Shown one piece after another: positions 1-6,248 of a stretch of DNA of 6,269 nucleotides (positions are counted from its first letter, which is position 1; each line of letters begins with the position of its first letter). Location: assembly GCA_050012355.1 (NCBI GenBank), contig JBEKHI010000459.1, forward strand, positions 1-6,269, written 5' to 3'. The notes beneath the pieces were generated by a model. The model was not told where the DNA came from. It worked only from the letters and a program-made list of their open reading frames with translations, and made no database searches. The DNA is from JBEKHI01 sp050012355. Lineage in GTDB: Bacteria; Actinomycetota; Actinomycetes; Streptosporangiales; Streptosporangiaceae. Made by a program: the position numbers and the translations under genes.

Positions 1-1938
1 CCGGGAATCGGCCAGCGCGACCAGCCGACCGGCCAGATCGTAGCTGTAGGCGAGCTTCAGGCCGCTGGGGTAGGTGAGCGACACGCGCTGCCCGGCAGCG
101 TCGTAACCCGCCAACGTCGTCCCGCCGTCGGGTTCGGTCACGGTTATGAGCCGTCCGGCAGCGTCGTAGGCGTACCGGGTGGTGCCGGTCGCGTCGGTCA
201 TGGTGACCCGCCGTCCGGTGGAGTCATAGCCAAACGTCACGTCGATCGCGTCGTCCGCGGACTTGCCGACCAGCCGGTTGTCCGCGTCGTACGTCATGTG
301 CTGGGAGTGGCCCGAGGGGTCGGTGATCGTGATCAGCCGACCGGCCGTGTCATAGGAGCGGGTGCTGACCCGGCCCAACGGGTCGGTGACGGAAGTGAGC
401 CTGCCCGCCGTGTCGTAGGCATACCTGGTTACGTTGTCCTTGGGATCGGTGACCATGGTCAGCCGACCCGCGTTGTCGTAGCCGTATCGGGTGGCCGAGC
501 CATTCGGGTCGACGGACTCTGTCAGCTGAGCAGCCGAATCGTAGTTCCACCGGTAGATCGCCCCGCTGGGGGTAATCAGGGCGGTGCGTTCACCGCGGGG
601 CGAGTATTCGTACCGGGTGATCCAGCCGCGCGGATTGACCACCGCCGCCAGTCGTCCGCCGGGGTTGTAGCGATAGCTGGTGAGCAGCCCGGCCGGCGTG
701 GTCACGGCAACCTGCCGACCGTCTGGATCGTAGGCGTAGCGGGTGATGCCGCCTTCCGGATCCGTGATCTCGGTGACCCTGCCGTCGGCGTCGCAGGTGT
801 AGCTGGTCCGCCGGCCAAGCGGGTCGATGACAGCGACCAGGGCACCGGCGGACGTGAACTCGCGCGAGGTGACCGACCCCAGCGGATCGGTGCTCGAGAC
901 CGCGTTCCCAGCGGCATCGTAGCTGGTCTGCAAGACCGACCCGTCAGCGCGGGTCGTGGCGACGAGCCGATCGGCGAGATCGTACTCGTAACGGGTGGTC
1001 GCCTCGGTGGGATCGGTCACACTTACCTGGTTGCCACGCGCATCGTAGCTGGCTGCGCTGGTCCCGGACGGGGCCTGCCAGGACAGCTGGTTTCCGTCAG
1101 CATCGTACGTGTAATGGAATTCGGCGCCGTCGGGGCTGGTCATGGCCGTCACCCGTCCGAGCGCGTCGTACACGGCCTGACTGACGTTACCCGCCGGGTC
1201 GGTGTAGGACACGGGGTTGCCATCGGCGTCGTACTCGTAACTGGCCACCCTCCCCAGCGGGTCGGTTACCTTGGCTAGGCGCCCGCCGGAGTCGTAACCT
1301 GACGCGGTCACCGCCCCGGTGGCGTCAGTGGTCTCGAGCAGCAGTCCCGCCGCCGAGTAGCTGTAGCTCATGACCGCCCCGGACGGATCGGTGCTGGCCG
1401 TCAGCCGCCCGGCAGCGTCGTATTCGTAGCGGGTGACTTCTCCCAAAGGCGTGGTGAAAGACACCCGGTTGCCAGCCGAGTCGTAGCCGAAGCGCCATAC
1501 TTCACCCAGGGGATCGGTAATTGCAATCACGTTGCCGGCCGCGTCGTAGGTATAGGTTGTACTGTTTCCGTCCGCATCGGTACGGGAGGTGACCAGCCCG
1601 CCCGAGGCCGACAGCCGGGTGACTCCTCCGTTCGGGCCGGTTACCGTCGATGGGATGCGGTTTGATCCCGCGTAGGCGTAGCTGGTGGTTGCCTGCACCG
1701 GGTTGGTGACAGACTCGACACGGTTCTGCTCGTCGTATACCCACGTAGTCGTGGCACCGCCGAATGTCGCCGACAGCACGTTCCCGCGCTGGTCGTACGC
1801 CTGCGCGAACTGAGTTCCTCCTGGAGTGGCTCCCGCGATCAGGTGGCCGTTCGCGTCATAGGAAAACGTGGCGTTCCCGCCCACCGCGTCGGTAACGCTG
1901 ACCATCCGCCCCTGCGCATCCGCGTGAAAAGCGACCTC
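1..1938 (-). repeat. YD-repeat array, about 31 units of about 63 bp
   Basis: Within the Rhs gene the coding DNA repeats about every 63 bases, one 21-residue YD unit each. A few units are 20 residues long, for example the one with SYDARGNQVSV. The most regular units have a YDAAGRL core followed by TDPxG. Several have drifted: one reads YAYAGSNRI without the Asp, the next has LSASGG in place of the YD core, and one has YTCDADG with Cys for Tyr. The array continues past the left edge. Confidence 0.9.
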
Positions 1939-2793
1939 TGCAGCAGAAGGCTCGGACGTCACCGTGGTAACCCCGGTCACGTCGTCGTAACCGAACACCG
2001 CGCCACCGCCGCCAGGGAAGTCCTGCCGGTCGATCCGTCCGGCCGCCGGCGCGTTCGTGACGATCACGTTGCCGTCCGCGTCACTGATCTCCAGCTTGTC
2101 GTCAGCGGTCCGCGTGTACCGGGCGATACCGCCCGCCGAATCGGTGACGGTTGCCAGCGAGCCATCCGCGGCGTACCCGTATGAAACGACACGGCCATCG
2201 TCAGCCGCCGCCTGCGTAAGCAGGCCACCGGAGCCGTAGGAGAAGTTCAAGTGACGCCCGGAGGAGTGAGCCGCGCTGAGCAAGAGCCCGGCCTCGTTGT
2301 AGGCCAGTGTGACGGTCTGGCCGTCCAGCGACCTTCCGGTCAGCCGACCGGTAGTGTCGAAGGACCACACAAGCCCCGTGTTGAACGTCAGCGTGAAGGT
2401 GCCGTCAGGGTTGCGGGCCAGTTCCGCGTCCAGGTCCTGCGGCTGAGTGAAGCCGCCAGCCGCCGCGGGGGTGAAAGTCAGGGCGCGCCCGTCCTCATCA
2501 TGCAGTTGCACAGGCTCTGTCGCTTGCGGCACGCCGGAAGCCGACTGAAGGCTGGCGCTGAACGCCGTCGACCAGCCGGTCCCCAGAGCCCCCGCACTAT
2601 CTGACACCGAGTTGAATGTCCTGCCCAGGTCCAGCAACCCCAGCAAGCCCGCCGGGAACGCAAGATCGACATCGGTTTCGGTGTAGTTCCCTATCGCGGT
2701 ACTGACACCCACGCCACCGAAGCCGTAACCGGCATAACGGCCGAAAAGCTCCTGGATCGGACGAGTGATGAACTGCGGCGACGTTGCCGGCAT
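1..2793 (-). CDS. Rhs/YD-repeat protein, N-terminal 931 residues (C-terminus beyond left edge)
   Basis: The minus-strand frame is open from ATG at 2793 to base 1, so the gene is 3'-partial. The start is well supported: AAGGGG lies 7 bases upstream, and an in-frame TAG ten codons upstream leaves no earlier start. Residues 1-30 are short, with no signal peptide, PAAR domain or membrane segment. Residues about 31-80 match the DUF6531 motif that precedes Rhs shells (IGNYTETDVDLAFPAG, GRTFNSVSDSAGALGTGWS). Residues 80-285 are a less regular beta-rich part. From about residue 286 to the edge run about 31 YD units of about 21 residues, typically YxYDxxGRLxxVTDPxGxxT. In known Rhs proteins these repeats form a hollow beta-cocoon around a variable C-terminal toxin, released near a conserved core motif. 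Neither the core end, the toxin nor an immunity gene is in view. A polymorphic-toxin role is therefore inferred from family; a wall-associated YD protein is the alternative. Confidence 0.93.
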   Translation of the reverse strand, partial: MPATSPQFITRPIQELFGRYAGYGFGGVGVSTAIGNYTETDVDLAFPAGLLGLLDLGRTFNSVSDSAGALGTGWSTAFSASLQSASGVPQATEPVQLHDEDGRALTFTPAAAGGFTQPQDLDAELARNPDGTFTLTFNTGLVWSFDTTGRLTGRSLDGQTVTLAYNEAGLLLSAAHSSGRHLNFSYGSGGLLTQAAADDGRVVSYGYAADGSLATVTDSAGGIARYTRTADDKLEISDADGNVIVTNAPAAGRIDRQDFPGGGGAVFGYDDVTGVTTVTSEPSAAEVAFHADAQGRMVSVTDAVGGNATFSYDANGHLIAGATPGGTQFAQAYDQRGNVLSATFGGATTTWVYDEQNRVESVTNPVQATTSYAYAGSNRIPSTVTGPNGGVTRLSASGGLVTSRTDADGNSTTYTYDAAGNVIAITDPLGEVWRFGYDSAGNRVSFTTPLGEVTRYEYDAAGRLTASTDPSGAVMSYSYSAAGLLLETTDATGAVTASGYDSGGRLAKVTDPLGRVASYEYDADGNPVSYTDPAGNVSQAVYDALGRVTAMTSPDGAEFHYTYDADGNQLSWQAPSGTSAASYDARGNQVSVTDPTEATTRYEYDLADRLVATTRADGSVLQTSYDAAGNAVSSTDPLGSVTSREFTSAGALVAVIDPLGRRTSYTCDADGRVTEITDPEGGITRYAYDPDGRQVAVTTPAGLLTSYRYNPGGRLAAVVNPRGWITRYEYSPRGERTALITPSGAIYRWNYDSAAQLTESVDPNGSATRYGYDNAGRLTMVTDPKDNVTRYAYDTAGRLTSVTDPLGRVSTRSYDTAGRLITITDPSGHSQHMTYDADNRLVGKSADDAIDVTFGYDSTGRRVTMTDATGTTRYAYDAAGRLITVTEPDGGTTLAGYDAAGQRVSLTYPSGLKLAYSYDLAGRLVALADSR

Positions 2794-2874
2794 AACAGTT
2801 CCCCTTGCCGTGACATGCCACTAGATTCCTGACATATCCCGCCATATCTGCATCCGCCCCCGCGGGTGGTCACG

Positions 2875-2904
2875 ACGCTACACGTTGTGGGCGCATGATC
2901 ACAA
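2875..2904 (-). promoter_or_regulatory. Candidate promoter of the rhs gene
   Basis: On the minus strand TTGTGA (2899-2904) is separated by 18 bases from TAGCGT (2875-2880). This resembles actinobacterial housekeeping promoters, with a TTG-type -35 and a TAGNNT-type -10. It would give a leader of about 75 bases before the rhs ATG at 2793. The -35 box lies inside the near-palindrome at 2897-2915. Short matches of this kind occur by chance, so this is tentative. Confidence 0.35.
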
Positions 2905-2915
2905 GACTTGTGGTC
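2897..2915. promoter_or_regulatory. 19-bp near-palindrome, candidate operator
   Basis: GATCACAAGACTTGTGGTC has 9-base arms around a central A and one mismatched pair. The inner CACAAG-A-CTTGTG is perfect. It is centred about 113 bases upstream of the rhs start and covers the proposed -35 box. That position suits a dimeric repressor acting on rhs. No regulator gene is visible in the window. Confidence 0.4.
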
Positions 2916-3186
2916 GATTCCCGAATCCAACCGGGCCGCGCCCCACGGCCATGGACGAGCTCGCCTACGACCGGGGCCCAGCGGCCCTCATCCCCCGGGG
3001 ATTCGGCGCCTTCGTCCGGGGGCGTCGCAGCCTGAGGAGGCGGCGAGTTGCCGGTCGGCGAGGAACTCAACGTCCCCGCACCGCTGGAAGGCGGCAGCCC
3101 AGGCTGTTTCGAGGCGGTCAGCGCTGGAGTCGCGGCCGCCCTGGACGAGCGCGACCGCCATGATGCCCCGGTTCTTGCCGGCGTGA
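2916..3186. other. Gap without an intact gene; possible minus-strand coding remnant
   Basis: No credible complete gene is present. On the minus strand, the stretch from about 3190 down to 2988 reads as about 61 codons with roughly 87% G/C at third positions (residues include GKNRGIMAVALVQGGRDSS and GDVEFLADRQLAA). It has no convincing start because its upstream part runs antisense to the glycoside hydrolase remnant. A second minus frame (3070-2870) gives a Pro/Ser-rich reading ending at a stop. The two could be pieces of one frameshifted gene, but GC-rich DNA is often open in several frames. No family is recognised with confidence. Confidence 0.3.
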
Positions 3187-3445
3187 ACGCCGCAGGCCAC
3201 CCCGATCCACGTCACCGAGACCGGCCGACTCACCGACGACAACCGAACAGAAACGACCCAGACGCAGGTCCTGCCGACCGTCGCCAACGCGGCCGCCGCC
3301 AGTGACGCCGACGTTCAGGCATACGAGTGGTTCAGGCTGCGGGACAGGACACCTCCGCAGCCTGGACAGCCCGGTTCGGCATCCTCCGCGACGACTACAC
3401 CCTGAGCCGGCCTTCGCTGCCGTTCGGCAAATCATCGCCGACCAG
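3187..3445 (+). pseudogene. Decayed glycoside hydrolase C-terminal fragment
   Basis: Three plus-strand frames join into one family-like reading. Frame 1 from 3190 gives ATPIHVTETGRLTDDNRTET, then AYEWFRLRD. Frame 3 from about 3350 gives DTSAAWTARFGILRDDYT. Frame 2 from about 3404 gives EPAFAAVRQIIADQ. This order matches the last strands of TIM-barrel glycoside hydrolases, where a Glu in a VTExG motif is usually the nucleophile, followed by YEWF, LRDDYTP and a PAF helix. The first break coincides with a tandem GGACA duplication (3342-3351). The second is explained by loss of one base near 3401, since DDYTPEPAF is restored by adding a C. A TGA at 3184 and loss of similarity before 3187 show that the 5' part is missing. 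The exact GH family and native stop are not determined. It is almost certainly non-functional. Confidence 0.65.
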
Positions 3446-3542
3446 ACAGAACAAACTGCGTACCGAACGGCTAATCGGCTCCGCCCTTTCTATAACGTCT
3501 CCATGTCGCCACCGACCATTGCGATGAGTGACGACCGAGGGA

Positions 3543-3556
3543 GGAGCAACGGCTCC
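3543..3556 (-). terminator. Weak hairpin after the primase gene
   Basis: On the minus strand GGAGC-CGTT-GCTCC forms a 5-bp stem with a 4-base loop, about 30 bases past the primase stop at 3585. No T-run follows, which is common for actinobacterial terminators, but the stem is short. It may end the four-gene unit or be incidental. Confidence 0.25.
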
Positions 3557-3584
3557 CGTCAAGTCTCATGCTCACGATCCTGTA

Positions 3585-4997
3585 TCAGGGGGCGGGACCA
3601 CCTTGCCATCCCCGTTCCGTCTCGTTGCGCTGTTGTCCTGGCCGGGCGCGTTGCGGGCTCGCGGGCTGGGAGGATCGGCGCGGGACGGGAGTCTCGGGTG
3701 CCGGGGCGGTGGCGGCGGAGAGCAGGTCGATGGTTGCTGCCGGGAGGCCGGACTCATAGCGGTCTTCGATGGCGCTGATGACCTCTCGGGTGATCTCCCG
3801 AGGTGACCAGTCGTAACGAGCGAACATCGCACACAGTCGCTGGACCTGCAGGCCGACATCGGATGGTGACAAGGTGGCGATCACCTTGGTGGCAGCGCGT
3901 ACGGCGCGGATCTGGTCTTCGGTGTAGGTGAGCTCCCGGCCGTGCGTCTGCTCGGCGATTCTGGCGTCCACGACCAGGTCAGCGAGTGGACAGATGCTCG
4001 TTGCGAGCGTGTCGCGGAGCGCGTCTTGTCCGTGCTGGCGGAGAATGTCCGCAGGGTCCTGGCCGGCGGGGAGGATGACGGCGGTGATGTCCCCCGCGAC
4101 CGGCTGCAGGACGGGATAGGTGCGGACGGCGGCTGACCGGCCGGCGGTGTCGCCGTCGAGGCAGACCCGGATGCCGAGGACGGGGAGGTCAACCGTCCGA
4201 GACAGGGCGACGGCCTGGTCGGGCTTGAAGCTGGTTCCACAAGGCGCGATGCCAGTGAACTGGCCTGGGGCAGCGATGCTGACCGCGATCGCGTCCAACG
4301 GTCCTTCCACGAGGACAGGCTGGGCTCCACGAGCGAGAAACAGACGACCCTCGGCCATGCCCGCGAGGACCTTCCCCTTAACGAAAACGTCGGTGTCGGG
4401 CGAGTTCAGGTATTTGGGGCCGTCGTCATCGGTGCCGTGCGGGTGACGGCGGCCGATGAACGCGATCGCGATGCCGCGTTCATCGCGAAGGGGGATCATG
4501 AGCCGGTCACGGAACCGGTCGTGCAGGCGGCCGTCGCGTCCGGTGACGACCAGGCCAGAGCGGAGCATCACCCGAGGGTCGTAGCCCTGGCGTCGGAGGT
4601 AGCCGGTGAGGGCGGTCCAGGTGGCGGGGGCGTAGCCGATCTTCCACGGTGATGTCGCGAGCAGCGCGGCGGCGAGGCCGCGGTCACTGACGTAATCGGG
4701 AACCCAGCTTCCGCGCAGGGCGGCCTGGAAGAACCGTCCGGCCGCCGCGTGGATCTGGACGAGTTCGGCGTTGCTTGCTCCAGCTCGGCGGGAAGCGACC
4801 GCCACGGTGGTCTCCGCGCGGCGCCGGACTGCCTCGGAGCGGCGAGTATCCGGTGCCGGTATGTCACCGCGAGCACGAGCCCGTTCATAGGCGACCGCGT
4901 TCCACTCGCGCCAGAACTCCGCCTCTTTGGCCAGATCCGCCTGGGTAGGCTGGCCATCCGGCGTCAGTCCTCGCCCGGGGGTTCCTGATCCGGCCAT
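3585..4997 (-). CDS. DnaG-type primase core (TOPRIM), no zinc-binding domain
   Basis: This 470-residue protein probably makes RNA primers for an accessory replicon or element. Residues 82-115 resemble the start of the DnaG catalytic core (RFFQAALRG, then YVSDRGL). KIGYAPATWTAL and SGLV follow. RFRDRLMIPLRDERG with IGRR (161-184) and PKYLNSPDTDVFVKGK (194-209) are hallmark DnaG core motifs. The TOPRIM part has VLVEGPLDAI (Glu231), CGTSF (253-257), DGDTAG (Asp281, Asp283) and LPAGQDPADIL (309-319). Residues 355-415 are helical, like the end of the DnaG core. The tail from 425 is Pro/Ala/Arg-rich and probably disordered. Residues 1-80 contain no Cys, so the CHC2 zinc domain of standard DnaG is absent, and the length is below the usual 600 or so. 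ATG at 4997 has GAGGG 6 bases upstream and overlaps the preceding gene by 34 bases, suggesting translational coupling. It is clearly not a housekeeping dnaG. Confidence 0.9.
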   Translation of the reverse strand: MAGSGTPGRGLTPDGQPTQADLAKEAEFWREWNAVAYERARARGDIPAPDTRRSEAVRRRAETTVAVASRRAGASNAELVQIHAAAGRFFQAALRGSWVPDYVSDRGLAAALLATSPWKIGYAPATWTALTGYLRRQGYDPRVMLRSGLVVTGRDGRLHDRFRDRLMIPLRDERGIAIAFIGRRHPHGTDDDGPKYLNSPDTDVFVKGKVLAGMAEGRLFLARGAQPVLVEGPLDAIAVSIAAPGQFTGIAPCGTSFKPDQAVALSRTVDLPVLGIRVCLDGDTAGRSAAVRTYPVLQPVAGDITAVILPAGQDPADILRQHGQDALRDTLATSICPLADLVVDARIAEQTHGRELTYTEDQIRAVRAATKVIATLSPSDVGLQVQRLCAMFARYDWSPREITREVISAIEDRYESGLPAATIDLLSAATAPAPETPVPRRSSQPASPQRARPGQQRNETERGWQGGPAP

Positions 4998-5149
4998 GGC
5001 ACGCCCTCGAGTACCTGGACCCGGCGGCGAAGCGTCTCTATCGCTTCCTGGTGCAGTTCAACGGTGCGGAGCAGGTCGTCGATCACTACACTCTGCCGGG
5101 CCAGGATGTCCAGCGGGGAAAGCTTCTCCTCCGCCTCTGGTTCGGTCAC
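4964..5149 (-). CDS. Small coiled-coil protein, 61 residues
   Basis: No family is recognised. The protein is acidic at both ends and has a clean heptad pattern in the middle: Ile23, Val30, Ile37 and Val44 at a positions, and Leu26, Leu40 and Leu47 at d positions, with His33 breaking the d series. Beta-branched residues at a and Leu at d suit a parallel dimer. It has no Cys, membrane segment or signal. The GTG start at 5149 shares its last-strand base with the TAG stop of the upstream gene and has AAGGGG 6 bases before it. The 3' end overlaps the primase gene by 34 bases. Tight coupling to the primase suggests a partner or accessory subunit, which is inference only. Its opening TEPEAEE resembles the TEPTHEEE at an internal start in the first gene of the cluster. 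Confidence 0.75.
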   Translation of the reverse strand: MTEPEAEEKLSPLDILARQSVVIDDLLRTVELHQEAIETLRRRVQVLEGVPWPDQEPPGED

Positions 5150-5532
5150 TAGGTGCCCCTTCCATCGTCGTGCCGCTGCGCGGCGCGGATCGGCCGAGCC
5201 CGGGCGGCCCGGGCCGTGTGCTTCTGATCACCAGCCGACGTAGCCGCGTACGCATGAGCCAGCCGGTCCGCGGTCTCCGGGGATAGTTCTATGGCCTTCT
5301 TCAACCGGTAGTGCAGCACGCTTGCGACACGGTGGGCTGGTGATACCGGGTCGTCTTCGAACTCGCGGCTGGCGACTACCTCGGAGAGCAATGCCTTCGC
5401 GTCGCGGCCTTCGGTCTCCGCCTGGGTGATCAGGTTCGCGACGTCGGCGCGGCGCGGATCTTCAGCGTACTTGCGCCAGCGGTTCTCCCCCAGCAGATTC
5501 TCTAGGTGGGCATCGAACAGCGTGGTCGTCAC
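5149..5532 (-). CDS. Unknown protein with shared 70-residue domain (copy 2)
   Basis: This is a 127-residue protein with no recognised family. Residues 6-75 form a helical domain with LGENRWRKYAEDPRR, ANLITQAETEGRD, ALLSEVVASREFEDD and VASVLHY. It aligns without gaps to residues 133-202 of the protein encoded just upstream, with about 30 of 70 positions identical, so the two look like duplicates. Residues 78-127 are different and end in a basic Arg/Ala-rich tail (ARAARARPIRAAQR) that could bind nucleic acid. The GTG start at 5532 lies 26 bases after the upstream stop; the nearest ribosome-binding-like sequence (AGG) is about 13 bases away, so initiation may depend on coupling. The 3' end overlaps the coiled-coil gene by one base. 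I have an uncertain memory of similar stretches near the C-termini of large actinobacterial relaxases; this is not evidence. Confidence 0.8.
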   Translation of the reverse strand: MTTTLFDAHLENLLGENRWRKYAEDPRRADVANLITQAETEGRDAKALLSEVVASREFEDDPVSPAHRVASVLHYRLKKAIELSPETADRLAHAYAATSAGDQKHTARAARARPIRAAQRHDDGRGT

Positions 5533-5558
5533 TGGCTGGGTTGACCTGGAATTCGTCG

Positions 5559-6248
5559 TTATGACCCCTTGGTTTGTTCGGCTTGCGGGAACGGTTGCGG
5601 GGGTACGACGCCGCGCTTGTGCGGCGGCATCCCTCTCGATCCGTAGGCGAGCACAGCGGCGATCGACCGAGCGGCGGAGGTATCGTCATTCTCCCACGCT
5701 CGTTTGTTCACCACCCTCGCGAGCATCGCGGCGATGTCGTGTCCAGCGTTGGCGGCATCGGTGATCGCGGCGGCGGCCAAGATCCGCACCGGGTCCCTGG
5801 CATACATCGCCCACCGGTGCTCCCCGAACAGTTCCCGGAGCTTGCCGTCATAGGGGGTCGTCTCGGTGTACCCGGCCTTGCGTAGCGCTTCGGCCTTCTT
5901 GGTGAGGCTGTCGGTACCCGCGGGCCTCAGCACGGTACGGGCCAGGGTGGCACCGAGCATGCCCGCCCGGGTGAGACGTTCGAGGAACTCCTCCTCGTGG
6001 GTGGGTTCGGTCATGGTGTCCTCCAGGGCGTCTCGTGCCTGGCGGCTGAGGTTTTCGGCGGTGGTCCGGAGCAGAGTGCTTGCCTGGGTGATGTGCTGCC
6101 GGGCCGTCGTGGTGCTCGCCGATGCCAGGCAAGCGGTGATGAGCGCGTCCAACTCGTAGAAGAGTTGGAGTTCCGGAGCGGCGGGGATCGTCAGGGTGAC
6201 GAACGTGTCCGCCATTGTGGCGACGGATTCCTGCTCCGCTGGGGCCAT
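5559..6248 (-). CDS. Unknown protein with shared 70-residue domain (copy 1), possibly 5'-partial
   Basis: Read from ATG at 6248 this is 229 residues, but the frame stays open to base 6269 and that ATG has no ribosome binding site, so the true start may lie outside the window. ATG at 6212 (residue 13, MADTFVTLTIP) is another choice, also with a weak site. Residues 24-78 look helical (ELQLFYELDALITACLASAS onward). Residues 83-128 form a charged linker with KKAEALRKAGY. Residues 133-202 are the domain shared with the next gene: FGEHRWAMYARDPVR, AAITDAANAGHD, MLARVVNKRAWENDD, IAAVLAY. The tail is Pro-rich. A strong GGAGG site sits 5 bases before Met79. The stop at 5559 lies 26 bases before the next start. 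It is not recognised as a known family. A partner role with the primase follows only from gene order. Confidence 0.78.
   Translation of the reverse strand: MAPAEQESVATMADTFVTLTIPAAPELQLFYELDALITACLASASTTTARQHITQASTLLRTTAENLSRQARDALEDTMTEPTHEEEFLERLTRAGMLGATLARTVLRPAGTDSLTKKAEALRKAGYTETTPYDGKLRELFGEHRWAMYARDPVRILAAAAITDAANAGHDIAAMLARVVNKRAWENDDTSAARSIAAVLAYGSRGMPPHKRGVVPPQPFPQAEQTKGS
6012..6024 (-). promoter_or_regulatory. Strong internal ribosome binding site before Met79
   Basis: On the minus strand GGAGG-ACACC-ATG places an ideal Shine-Dalgarno sequence 5 bases before an in-frame ATG (6012-6014). It is the best such site in the cluster, stronger than anything before the upstream ATG choices at 6248 and 6212. 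It would start a 151-residue product beginning MTEPTHEEEF and retaining the whole shared domain. Either this is the real start or a second, shorter product is made. Confidence 0.45.

Noticed and set aside
298..1278. Long plus-strand open frame of 326 codons inside the rhs region
   Set aside because: It is the antisense of the YD-repeat array; its own 21-residue periodicity and Gly/Val/Arg-rich makeup are by-products of the repeat. The minus frame gives clear Rhs motifs.
1..1938. CRISPR-like periodicity in the left part
   Set aside because: The 63-base period is coding, varies in sequence from unit to unit and matches YD repeats in protein; there are no constant repeats with unique spacers.
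3446..3584. Possible tRNA or small RNA in the gap
   Set aside because: No cloverleaf, TTCRA-type loop or conserved RNA structure could be found; only a short hairpin at 3543-3556.
3302..3778. Plus-strand frame of 158 codons starting at 3302
   Set aside because: Only its stretch at about 3404-3445 resembles the glycoside hydrolase end. The remainder is unrelated and runs antisense into the primase gene, so it is not a gene as drawn.
3881..4330. Second minus-strand frame of 149 codons within the primase gene
   Set aside because: It is Ser/Pro/Arg-rich and is the +1 shadow of the TOPRIM region, which has conserved motifs in the other frame.
5426..5885. Plus-strand frames opposite the two paralogous genes
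   Set aside because: They are Arg-rich antisense readings of the high-GC minus genes, and the minus frames show paralogous protein sequence.
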